A model generated the notes under the pieces. The model saw nothing but the letters and a program-made list of their open reading frames with translations. It did no database searches and had not been told where the DNA came from. Made by a program: the position numbers and the translations under genes. Below are positions 36,938-46,900 of a stretch of DNA of 64,000 nt, one piece after another. The DNA comes from Bin80 sp965207565 (GTDB lineage Bacteria > Bacteroidota > Rhodothermia > Rhodothermales > Bin80). How positions within the stretch are numbered: the stretch's first letter is position 1; each line of letters begins with the position of its first letter. The DNA lies in the NCBI GenBank assembly GCA_965207565.1, contig CBDBMQ010000029.1, forward strand, positions 7,175-71,174, written 5' to 3'.

Positions 36938-37201
36938 TTATTTCGCGCGCTCCACAATTTCCAACAGACGCCACCGCTTCTTCTTGCTCAGCGGTCTGAC
37001 TTCGTTGATTCGCACCGTATCGCCCTCGCGGGCCTGTTCCTGCTCATCATGTGCGAACAGACGTCCGGTTTTCTTGATAAACTTGCCGTAAATCGGATGT
37101 CGGACCTGGCGCTGAATACCGACCACAATCGTCTTGTTCATCTTGTCACTAAGAACAATCCCGGTACGCTCTTTACGGGAAGACCTTTTTACATCACTCA
37201 T
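36938..37201 (-). CDS. rpsQ: 30S ribosomal protein S17
   Basis: 87 residues with GIVLSDKMNKTIVVGIQRQV and the GDTVRINEVRPLSKKKRWRL signature of S17. Its start overlaps the end of rpmC by 8 bases. Confidence 0.96.
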   Translation of the reverse strand: MSDVKRSSRKERTGIVLSDKMNKTIVVGIQRQVRHPIYGKFIKKTGRLFAHDEQEQAREGDTVRINEVRPLSKKKRWRLLEIVERAK

Positions 37202-37403
37202 GTTTATCCTCGACAGCCTGCTCCTTGAGAATTGTTTTCAAACGTGCTAGAAAGTGACGCTTTTCTCTAAGCAGCATCGGGTTCTCCAATTGTGCAATGG
37301 CGTGTCTGAATTTTAATTCGGCCAATTGCTCTTCTTCTTCACGAATCCGCTCCTGCACCTCCTGGATGCTGAGGGCTCGTACGTCTGTTGCTTTCATAAT
37401 CAT
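37194..37403 (-). CDS. rpmC: 50S ribosomal protein L29
   Basis: 69 residues of helical hairpin: DVRALSIQEVQERIREEEEQ and QLENPMLLREKRHFLARLKT. A second ATG two codons downstream could be the start. It lines the exit tunnel rim. Confidence 0.94.
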   Translation of the reverse strand: MIMKATDVRALSIQEVQERIREEEEQLAELKFRHAIAQLENPMLLREKRHFLARLKTILKEQAVEDKHE

Positions 37404-37829
37404 CTAATTCTCCACATAGTCAGGCCGCACAACAAACTTGGTTTTGATTGGCAATTTTTGCTGAGCCAGCCGCATGGATTCCTTTGCAAGCTCAAGGGGG
37501 ACCCCTCCACCAATCTCGAACAGGATCCGTCCTGGATGAACAGGAGCCGCCCAATGATCAATGGCGCCTTTGCCTTTCCCCATCCGAACCTCTGCAGGCT
37601 TGCTGGTGATCGGCTTGTCGGGGAAAACTCGGATATAGACCTTCCCAATGCGTTTCATTCGCCGGGTCATTGCAATCCTCGCAGCTTCAATCTGTCGACT
37701 GGATATCCGTCCTGGCTCAAGAGCTTTGATCGCAAAATCTCCAAAACTCACGCGTGCACCACGCGTTGCATTCCCTTTGATTCTGCCTTTTTGTTGCTTG
37801 CGGTACTTCGTCCGCTTTGGCATCAACAT
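37404..37829 (-). CDS. rplP: 50S ribosomal protein L16
   Basis: 141 residues with MPKRTKYRKQQKGRIKGNAT and the HPGRILFEIGGGVPLELAKE core. Typical length; a second ATG two codons in is possible. Confidence 0.96.
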   Translation of the reverse strand: MLMPKRTKYRKQQKGRIKGNATRGARVSFGDFAIKALEPGRISSRQIEAARIAMTRRMKRIGKVYIRVFPDKPITSKPAEVRMGKGKGAIDHWAAPVHPGRILFEIGGGVPLELAKESMRLAQQKLPIKTKFVVRPDYVEN

Positions 37830-37857
37830 GATTTGTGTCTCTCTTTACCTTGGATAA

Positions 37858-38664
37858 CTATCGTCGATTTCCACCTCTGCTGCGACCACCGCCTTGACCA
37901 CCTGCACGGGCTCCACGACCTCCACGGCTACCGCGGCGGCGATCCCGGGCCTTACTACTCTCACTGCCACGTCCTCCCGTCTGCATTTGACGCAGTTGCT
38001 GGCGCTGGGCCTGCACGTTTGGACTAAGGTCTGGGCGCCCTAGTATCTCACCACGGTAAACCCATACCTTCACTCCCGTGGTTCCATAAATCGAATACGC
38101 GGTTGCCTCTGCGTAATCAATATCTGCGCGGATCGTATGCAGAGGCACACGCCCCTCCAGATACTGTTCGACCCGCCCCATTTCGGCACCACCAAGCCGT
38201 CCGCCCACTCTGATACGAATTCCCTGTGCTCCCATACGCATCGCTCCCTGGAGTGCCTGCTTCATGGCACGCCGGAAGGAAATCCGTCCTTCGAGCTGCT
38301 GTGCTACATTTTGCGCAACCAAGCTGGCATCCAATTCTGGCCGTTTGATCTCATTAATATTGATCTGGATCTCCTTGGTTGTGATCCGCTTGAGTTCTTC
38401 ACGCAATTTTTCGACTTCCTGACCTCCCCGGCCGATAACGACACCTGGTCGGCTGGTATGGAGCGTGAGGATGATCCGCTTCGGTGTACGTTCAATCACA
38501 ATACGACTGAGACCGGCACGCTTCAGTCGAGCCGTAAGGTAGCGGCGCAATTCCTCATCTTCGAAGAGCTTGGCAGCAATATCTTTCTTTTTGGCATACC
38601 AGTTCGAATCCCAACCCCGGATGGTACCGAGGCGAAAGCCAACTGGATGTGTTTTCTGACCCAT
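37858..38664 (-). CDS. rpsC: 30S ribosomal protein S3 with Arg/Gly-rich tail
   Basis: 268 residues: MGQKTHPVGFRLGTIRGWDS start, KH domain (RPGVVIGRGGQEVEKLREEL) and the C-terminal GTTGVKVWVYRGEI domain. After about residue 230 there is a tail of Arg and Gly with Ser, longer than in many bacteria (usual length about 210-235). Confidence 0.96.
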   Translation of the reverse strand: MGQKTHPVGFRLGTIRGWDSNWYAKKKDIAAKLFEDEELRRYLTARLKRAGLSRIVIERTPKRIILTLHTSRPGVVIGRGGQEVEKLREELKRITTKEIQININEIKRPELDASLVAQNVAQQLEGRISFRRAMKQALQGAMRMGAQGIRIRVGGRLGGAEMGRVEQYLEGRVPLHTIRADIDYAEATAYSIYGTTGVKVWVYRGEILGRPDLSPNVQAQRQQLRQMQTGGRGSESSKARDRRRGSRGGRGARAGGQGGGRSRGGNRR

Positions 38665-38677
38665 TGATTAAGAGCTA

Positions 38678-39022
38678 CTAGATTTCGGCTTGAACAGTTA
38701 CGGTTAGATGGCTCATACGCTTGCGGATCGGGTGTGCCCGACCACGAGCGGCGGGTCGAATCCGTTTGAGTACAGGGCCTTCATCCACCCTGATTTCCTT
38801 CACGAAAAGATTATCCTCGTCGAACCTCTCGTCCGGATTTTTATCCATGAGATTATGTACCGCTGACCGGATGGCCAGAGATACAGGCCTGGTCGCAGCA
38901 TGTGGTAGAAAATGCAGTGCATTCAGTGCCTCGGAAACCGATTGGCCCCGAACCACATTGACAACGCGCCGCATCTTGCGCGGCGAACTGGGAATATATT
39001 TGCGTATCGCGCGTGCCTCCAT
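38678..39022 (-). CDS. rplV: 50S ribosomal protein L22
   Basis: 114 residues from ATG 39022 (MEARAIRKYIPSSPRKMRRV), with the tunnel-lining loop in LKRIRPAARGRAHPIRKRMS. A TTG two codons upstream is less likely as start. Confidence 0.95.
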   Translation of the reverse strand: MEARAIRKYIPSSPRKMRRVVNVVRGQSVSEALNALHFLPHAATRPVSLAIRSAVHNLMDKNPDERFDEDNLFVKEIRVDEGPVLKRIRPAARGRAHPIRKRMSHLTVTVQAEI

Positions 39023-39028
39023 GATCAA

Positions 39029-39310
39029 TTAGCTCCCCCGTCTGTCTTTTTTGGATCCGGCGTGACCGCGGAAATTTCTCGTCGGGGAAAATTCACCCAA
39101 GCGATGTCCCACCATATTTTCGGTCACATAAACCGGAATAAACTGTCTCCCATTATGAACCGCGAATGTATGTCCCACAAAATCCGGGGTAATCATAGAC
39201 GCACGGCTCCAGGTTTTTACTACCCTTTTCTTATCTGTCTGGTTCAACTGGTCCACCTTGCGTTGAAGCTTATGGTGAACAAAAGGTCCTTTCTTGAGAG
39301 ATCGCGACAT
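39029..39310 (-). CDS. rpsS: 30S ribosomal protein S19
   Basis: 93 residues starting MSRSLKKGPFVHHKLQRKVD and holding the VGHTFAVHNGRQFIPVYVTE signature. Located 2 bases after rplB. Confidence 0.97.
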   Translation of the reverse strand: MSRSLKKGPFVHHKLQRKVDQLNQTDKKRVVKTWSRASMITPDFVGHTFAVHNGRQFIPVYVTENMVGHRLGEFSPTRNFRGHAGSKKDRRGS

Positions 39311-39312
39311 GG

Positions 39313-40146
39313 TTATCTGCGTTTAGCGTCACGTCGACGCACGATGTACTTGTCTGAAGCGGACTTACGCTTACGAGTCTTATATCCTTTGGCTGGAACC
39401 CCTGAAGGAGAGCGCGGATGTCCTCCACTCGCTTTTCCTTCTCCACCACCCATCGGATGATCAACCGGATTCATGGCAACTCCCCTGACCTTGGGGCGGA
39501 CCCCCATCCAGCGCCGGCGACCGGCTTTGCCCAAATCAATATTCATGTGATCAGGGTTACTGGTCGTACCGATCGTTGCCCTGCATTCAGCAAGAATTCG
39601 ACGAACTTCACCACTGGGCAGCTTCAGTGTAACATACTTGCCCTCGCGAGCGGTCAGCTGGGCAAATGTGCCCGCAGAACGTGCAAGCTGAGCACCTTTA
39701 CCAGGCTTCATCTCAATTGCATGCACGAAAGTCCCCAAGGGGACCCTTCCCAATGGAAGACAATTACCAATCTCCGGCGGTGCATCAGGACCATTTTGGA
39801 CCTGCTGGTCCACGGCAAGCTTATCTGGTGCAATAACATAACGCTTGTCGCCGTCTGCATAGACCAGCAACGCGATCCTCGCCGACCGGTTTGGATCATA
39901 CTGGATACTTGCTACACGCGCAGGAACGCCATCCTTGTTGCGCCGAAAATCAATTACCCGGTAGCGCCGCTTATGCCGCCCCCCCTGATGGCGTACCATG
40001 ATACGCCCGGTAGAATTACGGCCGCCACGTCGTTTGACCGGGCGCAAAAGCTTCTTTTCTGGCGTACTGTCGGTAACCTGATCAAAAGAAGATACCGAGC
40101 GCTGACGCTGCCCAGGGGTAACCGGATTAAGTTTACGAATCGCCAT
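39313..40146 (-). CDS. rplB: 50S ribosomal protein L2
   Basis: 277 residues from ATG 40146 (MAIRKLNPVTPGQRQRSVSS). The C-terminal VRGVAMNPVDHPMGGGEG block, with the His near the peptidyl-transferase centre, is intact. Confidence 0.97.
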   Translation of the reverse strand: MAIRKLNPVTPGQRQRSVSSFDQVTDSTPEKKLLRPVKRRGGRNSTGRIMVRHQGGRHKRRYRVIDFRRNKDGVPARVASIQYDPNRSARIALLVYADGDKRYVIAPDKLAVDQQVQNGPDAPPEIGNCLPLGRVPLGTFVHAIEMKPGKGAQLARSAGTFAQLTAREGKYVTLKLPSGEVRRILAECRATIGTTSNPDHMNIDLGKAGRRRWMGVRPKVRGVAMNPVDHPMGGGEGKASGGHPRSPSGVPAKGYKTRKRKSASDKYIVRRRDAKRR

Positions 40147-40150
40147 GGTC

Positions 40151-40450
40151 CTATATGCCCTCGAAAAAGTCAATCTGCTCACTATCCGGCATCAGCGTCA
40201 CAATCGCCTTTTTATAGCTGGCGGTTCGTCCGAGTCTGACTCCCTGACGTGTCATCTGGCGGCGGTATTTACCGCGCACATTGATTGTACGTACTTCCTT
40301 GATCTTGACCGTCGGAAATCTTTCCCGTACAGCCTGCTTGATTTCGATTTTATTGGCCTTCGAATCCACGATAAACGCGTAGTGACCCTCTTCCATCTGT
40401 GCGGAGAGTTTCTCGGTAACTAAAGGTCGGATCAATACTTGTCGACTCAT
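40151..40450 (-). CDS. rplW: 50S ribosomal protein L23
   Basis: 99 residues from ATG 40450 (MSRQVLIRPLVTEKLSAQME), with KANKIEIKQAVRERFPTVKI. It sits at the tunnel exit where trigger factor and SRP dock. Its start lies just after the rplD stop. Confidence 0.94.
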   Translation of the reverse strand: MSRQVLIRPLVTEKLSAQMEEGHYAFIVDSKANKIEIKQAVRERFPTVKIKEVRTINVRGKYRRQMTRQGVRLGRTASYKKAIVTLMPDSEQIDFFEGI

Positions 40451-40455
40451 GGCAA

Positions 40456-41097
40456 TCAGTTGCTTAGCGTTGAGGCCCAAAGATCACTCCATACCGCGAG
40501 AGCATCCTCCTCACACACCAATATCCGGGCTCGGAGAATATCCTCGGTGCTTACGTTACGTGCTTCACGTACCACAATACGGTTCAAATTTTTGCTGGAG
40601 CGAAATAGCTCAGGGCGATTGGAGGCCGTCACGATCAATACCGGCTGCCCCTCCAGTTCCAGATTCCCCAGAAGAGTAAGCAGTGTACGCGTATTGGGGG
40701 ATTCATAGTCGAGAGGAGCCACCACGCGAATCGCATCTTCGCGAGCCTTGTAGCTGAGTGCAGAGCATCTGGCATTACGCCGCACTTTTTTACTTAGCCG
40801 CACATTATACTGATGTGGCCGCGGGCCAAAAGTTCTCCCGCCACCTCTTCGAAGCGGAGAAGCCGCATTCCCGGCGCGCGCCATCCCGGTACCTTTCTGG
40901 CGGTAAAGCTTACGGTTTGATCCTCTGACCTCTCCCCGCTCTTTGGTTTTATGAGTGCCTTGGCGTGCTGCAGCCTGTGTTCTGCGCACATCTAGCCACA
41001 GAACATGATCATTCGGGTCTACACCAAAGACTGCCGTATCAAGGGCAATCGTGCGACCTGCAGGCGATCCATTATGCTGATAAACGTCCAACTCCAT
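40456..41097 (-). CDS. rplD: 50S ribosomal protein L4
   Basis: 213 residues. The long loop with RKLYRQKGTGMARAGNAASP and GRTFGPRPHQYNVRLSKKVR is typical. In studied bacteria L4 also represses the S10 operon; whether that holds here is not visible. Confidence 0.96.
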   Translation of the reverse strand: MELDVYQHNGSPAGRTIALDTAVFGVDPNDHVLWLDVRRTQAAARQGTHKTKERGEVRGSNRKLYRQKGTGMARAGNAASPLRRGGGRTFGPRPHQYNVRLSKKVRRNARCSALSYKAREDAIRVVAPLDYESPNTRTLLTLLGNLELEGQPVLIVTASNRPELFRSSKNLNRIVVREARNVSTEDILRARILVCEEDALAVWSDLWASTLSN

Positions 41098-41105
41098 GCT
41101 TCCAA

Positions 41106-41735
41106 TCAGCCTTGTTTAAATAGTTCTACCATTCCGTTGACCGGCCCCGGAACCGCTCCACGAACCAGTAACAGATTATGCTCAGGGATAATGCGGATCA
41201 CATCAAGATTTTTGACCGTGACACGCGCGTTTCCCATTTGACCTGCCATACGCATTCCCTTCATCACCCTCGAGGGATCACTGGAAGCGCCAATGGATCC
41301 AGGTGCACGTTCGCGGTTATGCTGTCCATGAGTCCGGTCGTTCACCCCGTGAAAGCCATGACGCCGAACAACCCCCTGAAACCCTTTCCCCTTACTCAAT
41401 CCCGCAACGTCGATCATCTTCCCCTCCACAAAAACATTCTCTACACGAACCTCGTCTCCGACCTCCGGCGTATCCCCGTCCCACTCAAACTCCTTGAGTA
41501 TACGCTGAGGAGGAACCCCTGCCGCTTGAAAATGGCCGTTCAGTGCTTTGCTGGTCCGTCGTTCCTTACGAGCACCAAATCCCAGTTGGACCGCATCATA
41601 CCCGTCCTGCCCATCGTGCCGTTTAACCTGCACAACGCGGTTTGGGCCAACTTCAATGACCGTGCAGGGGATATTATTGCCTGCTGCATCAAAGATACTG
41701 GTCATGCCAACTTTTTTACCAATCATTCCACTCAT
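41106..41735 (-). CDS. rplC: 50S ribosomal protein L3
   Basis: 209 residues from ATG 41735 (MSGMIGKKVGMTSIFDAAGN). The central SKGKGFQGVVRRHGFHGV loop and the MKGMRMAGQMGNARVTV segment are conserved. A start nine codons upstream is possible but lacks similarity. Confidence 0.96.
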   Translation of the reverse strand: MSGMIGKKVGMTSIFDAAGNNIPCTVIEVGPNRVVQVKRHDGQDGYDAVQLGFGARKERRTSKALNGHFQAAGVPPQRILKEFEWDGDTPEVGDEVRVENVFVEGKMIDVAGLSKGKGFQGVVRRHGFHGVNDRTHGQHNRERAPGSIGASSDPSRVMKGMRMAGQMGNARVTVKNLDVIRIIPEHNLLLVRGAVPGPVNGMVELFKQG

Positions 41736-41762
41736 TACCACGCGAAAAAGGGCTACTTTCAA

Positions 41763-42071
41763 TTACACCTTGATTTCTACATCAACACCACTGGGAAGCT
41801 CAAGCTTAAGCAGCGCATCCACTGTCTTGGTGCTGGTTGAGAGTATATCAATGAGACGATTATGACTCCGGCTCTCAAATTGCTCCCGACTTTTCTTGTT
41901 CACATGCGGGCTTCGCAGTACGGTATACACCGCTTTTTTGGTCGGAAGCGGAATGGGGCCACTGACCAAAGCACCGGTCGCTTTCACTGTCTTAATAATT
42001 TTCTCCGTGCTCTTATCAATCAGCGAGTGATCGTAGGATTTGAGCTTAATACGGATTTTTTGCCCTGTCAT
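41763..42071 (-). CDS. rpsJ: 30S ribosomal protein S10 (NusE)
   Basis: 102 residues with IRIKLKSYDHSLIDKSTEKI and the PTKKAVYTVLRSPHVNKKSR signature. Also acts with NusG in antitermination and transcription-translation coupling. It follows tuf by 14 bases. Confidence 0.97.
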   Translation of the reverse strand: MTGQKIRIKLKSYDHSLIDKSTEKIIKTVKATGALVSGPIPLPTKKAVYTVLRSPHVNKKSREQFESRSHNRLIDILSTSTKTVDALLKLELPSGVDVEIKV

Positions 42072-42085
42072 GATCAGGCGTACGT

Positions 42086-43276
<1,191 letters not shown>

Positions 43277-43308
43277 TGTCTAGCTGATAATCTAGTTGGT
43301 TAATGCAG

Positions 43309-43380
43309 AGCCGCCTCTCGGATTTGAACCGAGGCCCCCTTCCTTACCATGGAAGTGCTCTACCCCTGAGCTAAGGCGGC
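43309..43380 (-). tRNA. tRNA-Thr (anticodon GGT)
   Basis: A complete cloverleaf is readable: acceptor GCCGCCT pairing with AGGCGGC, D-arm with AGCTCAGGGGTAGAGC, anticodon stem CTTCC/GGAAG around loop ATGGTAA, and T-arm GGTTCAAATCC. The 3' CCA is not encoded. Confidence 0.93.
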
Positions 43381-43395
43381 CATTAAAAACAATTG

Positions 43396-43468
43396 AGCGG
43401 GAGACGAGGCTCGAACTCGCGACATTCAGCTTGGAAGGCTGATGCTCTACCAACTGAGCTACTCCCGC
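43396..43468 (-). tRNA. tRNA-Gly (anticodon TCC)
   Basis: Acceptor GCGGGAG pairs with CTCCCGC; the anticodon stem TCAGC/GCTGA closes loop CTTCCAA, giving TCC. T-loop GTTCGAGCC is normal. No encoded CCA. Confidence 0.93.
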
Positions 43469-43473
43469 TGGTG

Positions 43474-43555
43474 TGGGCAGGGAAGGATTCGAACCTCCGA
43501 AGACTAAGTCAGCAGATTTACAGTCTGCCCCCGTTGGCCACTTGGGTACCTGCCC
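43474..43555 (-). tRNA. tRNA-Tyr (anticodon GTA)
   Basis: An 82-base class II tRNA. Acceptor GGGCAGG pairs with CCTGCCC; stem GCAGA/TCTGC closes loop CTGTAAA (anticodon GTA). It has the long variable arm expected for tRNA-Tyr. No CCA is encoded directly after the discriminator. Confidence 0.93.
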
Positions 43556-43627
43556 AAAGCAAAAACTGGTTGTATTGTTGAGAATTTTTCGTTCCTGTGT
43601 CTCCCAGGTTTATGAAATATCATACAG

Positions 43628-43700
43628 AGCTGGCGAAGGGACTTGAACCCCCGACCTGCTGATTACAAATCAGCTGCTCTACCAACTGAGCTACGCCAGC
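43628..43700 (-). tRNA. tRNA-Thr (anticodon TGT)
   Basis: Acceptor GCTGGCG pairs with CGCCAGC; stem GCTGA/TCAGC closes loop TTTGTAA, giving TGT. First tRNA of the cluster, about 22 bases after the predicted transcription start. Confidence 0.93.
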
Positions 43701-43729
43701 AGCAAAGCCCCATTACACTACAGCCTTTC

Positions 43730-43758
43730 ATTATACGCAACAAATATGAAATAGTCAA
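43730..43758 (-). promoter_or_regulatory. near-consensus promoter of the tRNA-tuf unit
   Basis: On the minus strand TTGACT (43758-43753) is followed after exactly 17 bases by TATAAT (43735-43730), so transcription should start near 43723, just before the first tRNA. The -35 box overlaps the last codons and stop of dedA. It is the strongest promoter match I found in the window, fitting the expected high output of tRNAs, EF-Tu and perhaps the downstream ribosomal genes. Confidence 0.85.
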
Positions 43759-44372
43759 ATTTTTGAGCGAGTTCGTCGAATTGCTTTATACAGCTGCCAA
43801 GCAAGAAATATAAAAATCAGTGCTGAGATCAATCGTCCATAGCGTGCCAGGTACTCAACCACGCGCTCCCATTCATCCCCGATAACATACCCCAGTACAG
43901 CGATCAGTGTTACCCAGACCGCTGCGCTCAGAGAGGCCAAGAGTCCCACAGGCAAAGCCGGCATTCGGCTCATACCAACCGTAAAGGCGATAACCGTACG
44001 TGCTCCGCTCAAGAACCGGTTCGCTGCAACGACCGTGTATCCCCAGGCATGAAGCCAGTTCTGAACGCGAGAAACCGATTCACCTGGCAGCCAGCGCATT
44101 GCGCGTGATTCAAGGAGTCTTGGTCCACCATAGCGCCCGATATAATACATGCACATAAAGCCAAGAATGCCTCCCAGTGTACTAAATGCGATCACCGGAA
44201 AAATGGCCATCGGACCAATCGCTGCCAGATATCCCGCAAAAACAACAAGCACATCCCCTGGAATTGGAGGAAAAACATTCTCCAGCCAGGCGATGAAAAA
44301 AACCAATGCATATCCCCAGATTACTGGAATTTCCGTCGTCCTTTCCAGAAGGTCAGCAAAGAACTGTTCCAT
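43755..44372 (-). CDS. DedA family membrane protein
   Basis: This 205-residue inner-membrane protein has the DedA signature region (ENVFPPIPGDVLVVFAGYLA) and the second motif FLSGARTVIAFTVGMSRM. Family members are linked to lipid-carrier recycling and membrane potential. Start is ATG 44372, just after ispF; the upstream extension is unlikely. It is the last gene of the queA-ispD-ispF-dedA run, and its stop overlaps the -35 box of the tRNA promoter. Confidence 0.88.
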   Translation of the reverse strand: MEQFFADLLERTTEIPVIWGYALVFFIAWLENVFPPIPGDVLVVFAGYLAAIGPMAIFPVIAFSTLGGILGFMCMYYIGRYGGPRLLESRAMRWLPGESVSRVQNWLHAWGYTVVAANRFLSGARTVIAFTVGMSRMPALPVGLLASLSAAVWVTLIAVLGYVIGDEWERVVEYLARYGRLISALIFIFLAWQLYKAIRRTRSKI

Positions 44373-44379
44373 CGCAAAC

Positions 44380-44868
44380 CTATTGCTTGGCAGATCCTGT
44401 AAGCAGACACACTGCCCAGGCTGCAGCCGCTTCCTCACGCCCGACCATGCCCAATTTTTCGGAGGTCGTGGCTTTGACTGATATTTGATTACGCTCCGCA
44501 GCTAAATCCTCGGCAATGACCTGTCTCATTCGGTCGATATAAGGACGAAGCTTCGGACGCTCAAGGGCGATCGTCGCGTCTATATTGACAAGTTCGTATC
44601 CTGCGTCCGACACCATTTCCTTCACTTTGCGAAGCAGTATGCGGCTGTCTACTCCCTTCCAGCGTGCGTCAGAATCAGAAAAATGCATCCCAATATCTCC
44701 CAATGCTGCTGCGCCCAGAAGAGCGTCGCAGATGGCATGCAGCAATACGTCGGCATCCGAATGCCCTGCCAACCCCTTTGAATGAGGGAGCTCTATCCCA
44801 CCAATGATCAGAGGTCGATCCTCAACGAGTTGATGAACATCATACCCAATCCCTACCCTAGTGCTCAT
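44380..44868 (-). CDS. ispF: 2-C-methyl-D-erythritol 2,4-cyclodiphosphate synthase
   Basis: 162 residues from ATG 44868. Metal ligands are visible in GYDVHQL (Asp, His) and HSDADVLLHAICDALLGA. It forms the cyclodiphosphate in the MEP isoprenoid pathway. Its ATG overlaps the ispD stop as ATGA, and the two enzymes act at nearby steps of the same pathway. Confidence 0.95.
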   Translation of the reverse strand: MSTRVGIGYDVHQLVEDRPLIIGGIELPHSKGLAGHSDADVLLHAICDALLGAAALGDIGMHFSDSDARWKGVDSRILLRKVKEMVSDAGYELVNIDATIALERPKLRPYIDRMRQVIAEDLAAERNQISVKATTSEKLGMVGREEAAAAWAVCLLTGSAKQ

Positions 44869-45542
44869 CGTATCAGGTTTTTCTTTTTCCATACCTGCTG
44901 CGCCCATTCCCAGTCGGATTGTGTGGTGATTTTAACGTTCCACCGATCCCCATCTACGATTCGAACGGATTGTCCAATGTATTCCATTAAGGACACATCA
45001 TCGGTGGCTTGTGAAACGCCCGCCGCTTGACAAAATGCCCGCCGCAAAAGATCATACTTAAATCCCTGTGGCGTTTGCATTGCATAAAGCCCGTCGCGAG
45101 AAATTGTTTTGGTAAAAGAGCCCTCTTCCCCGTAACGCACAGTGTCCGTCACCGGCATTGCAACTGCTGCAGCACCTGCGATCTTTGTAGATTCAATCAC
45201 TTTCGTAATGATCTGTGCTGAAACAAACGGGCGTGCAGCATCATGAATCAGCACGATACTTGTGGATTCGTTAACCGCTTTCAATCCGGCCTCCACAGAT
45301 TTTTGCCTGGTTGCGCCTCCGGCTACGACCTGATAGGGGCTTTTCAATGGTGTAAGCATTCCTTTGATCACATTGAGATTCTTCGGCGGCCCCACGACCA
45401 CGAGGCTGGAAACAGCGGGATGCTGGTCAAAAACCTGCGCAGTATGAAGCAGCATCGGAGCGTCACCTAAAAGGCGCATCTGCTTAGATAAGCCGCCTAA
45501 ACGTGAACCCGATCCTGCTGCTGGAATGATTACAGCAACCAT
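44865..45542 (-). CDS. ispD: 2-C-methyl-D-erythritol 4-phosphate cytidylyltransferase
   Basis: 225 residues from ATG 45542, with the nucleotide-binding PAAGSGSRLGGLSKQ motif, LIHDAARPFVSA and the C-terminal TTQSDWEWA. It couples MEP to CTP. Located directly after queA (3 bases). Confidence 0.94.
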   Translation of the reverse strand: MVAVIIPAAGSGSRLGGLSKQMRLLGDAPMLLHTAQVFDQHPAVSSLVVVGPPKNLNVIKGMLTPLKSPYQVVAGGATRQKSVEAGLKAVNESTSIVLIHDAARPFVSAQIITKVIESTKIAGAAAVAMPVTDTVRYGEEGSFTKTISRDGLYAMQTPQGFKYDLLRRAFCQAAGVSQATDDVSLMEYIGQSVRIVDGDRWNVKITTQSDWEWAQQVWKKKNLIR

Positions 45543-45545
45543 CAA

Positions 45546-46616
45546 TCAGATGATCAACATGGCGTCACCAAAGGAATACAGGCGATACTTTTCTTTAATC
45601 GCAACCTCGTAGGCTTCTTGAAGAAGCTCATAGCCCGTAAATGCAGCCGTAAGCATCATCAACGTGCTGGCCGGCATATGGAAATTGGTGATGAGCCGCT
45701 CGGTAACGGCAAATTCGTAGGGAGGATAGATGAACTTGTCGGTCCAGCCTGACTTGGCTTTCAGGTGACGGGACACCGTCAGACTGGTTTCTACGGCCCG
45801 GACTACAGTTGTCCCGCAAATGGTCACACGGTTAACACTTGAATCTAGTGCCCGATTCACCGAATCCGCCGTGGCTTCCGGCACCGAATAGTATTCAGAG
45901 TTCATTCGATGCTTGGTCAGGTCTTCAACACCGACATAACTAAACGTGCCCAACCCGACATGTAAAGTTATAGGGACGACCTGAATCCCTTTTTCGATGA
46001 GTTCATTCACAAGCCTGGGCGTGAAATGTAGTCCGGCAGTCGGCGCGGCAACTGCTCCACGATGCTCAGCAAAAATCGTCTGATAGCGGGCAACATCTGC
46101 TGCCTCCACCTCCCTTTTTATATAAGGTGGTAGCGGCGTGATCCCCTCCTCGTCAATCATGCGATAGAGCAACTCATTATCCCCGTCACAGTCAAACCGG
46201 ATCGTGCGGCCGCGGGAAGTTGTGTTATCAATGACTTCGGCGGCCAATCCGTTCTTGAAAAAAAGTTTATTGCCGATCCGGATTTTGCGTGCGGGGTCAA
46301 CGATAACATCCCAGAGTCTACTTTGAGAGTTGAGTTCCCTCAACAGAAAGACTTCAATCTCTGCACCGGTCTTTTCCTTTTTCCCCCGCAATCTGGCAGG
46401 GAATACTTTAGTGTCATTGACAACAAGAATATCCCCCTCTGAAAAATAGTCTCCGATTTCATAGAAATGACGATGTTCAATCGTCCCTTTCGCCCGGTTC
46501 ACCACCATCATACGTGACGAATCTCTTGGATCAACCGGATACTTCGCGATCAGCTCTCTCGGAACATCATATTTAAAGTGGGTCAACTTTAGACGCTCAA
46601 TCCCCGTTCTCAGCAT
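45546..46616 (-). CDS. queA: tRNA preQ1(34) S-adenosylmethionine ribosyltransferase-isomerase
   Basis: 356 residues with DPRDSSRMMVVNRAKGTIEH, GDILVVNDTKVFPARLRGKK and AAPTAGLHFTPRLVNELIEK, all QueA signatures. It makes epoxyqueuosine in tRNAs with GUN anticodons, such as the tRNA-Tyr GTA in this window. First gene of the queA-ispDF-dedA run. Confidence 0.95.
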   Translation of the reverse strand: MLRTGIERLKLTHFKYDVPRELIAKYPVDPRDSSRMMVVNRAKGTIEHRHFYEIGDYFSEGDILVVNDTKVFPARLRGKKEKTGAEIEVFLLRELNSQSRLWDVIVDPARKIRIGNKLFFKNGLAAEVIDNTTSRGRTIRFDCDGDNELLYRMIDEEGITPLPPYIKREVEAADVARYQTIFAEHRGAVAAPTAGLHFTPRLVNELIEKGIQVVPITLHVGLGTFSYVGVEDLTKHRMNSEYYSVPEATADSVNRALDSSVNRVTICGTTVVRAVETSLTVSRHLKAKSGWTDKFIYPPYEFAVTERLITNFHMPASTLMMLTAAFTGYELLQEAYEVAIKEKYRLYSFGDAMLII

Positions 46617-46900
46617 TCAGGTTTGATATGGCTTTTAAGTCGTTGAAAAAATACCGTCAACTGGATCGTGCCACGATCCCCGCAGAAATAAATTTAGAAG
46701 ACATGCGCTGGCTACCCTAATTCTGTCTCCATGTTCCCGTCAGGAGATGGATCACTTTATGTTCCTGCAAAACCACCCCTATTGAAAAAGAGGTCTGTTG
46801 ATGTGTACAAACCGAAAACCTTGTATTCAAATTATGCTCCCACAGTTGCCAATCTTCTCTGACATAGCTGGTCCGGGATATGAGATTCATTTCTTCTGTC

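Noticed and set aside
43393..43581. 62-residue plus-strand ORF
   Set aside because: It runs antisense through the tRNA-Gly and tRNA-Tyr genes.
46628..46720. 30-residue open frame upstream of and divergent from queA
   Set aside because: Too short, no recognisable motif and no ribosome binding site. The rest of the 46617-46900 spacer also shows nothing convincing.
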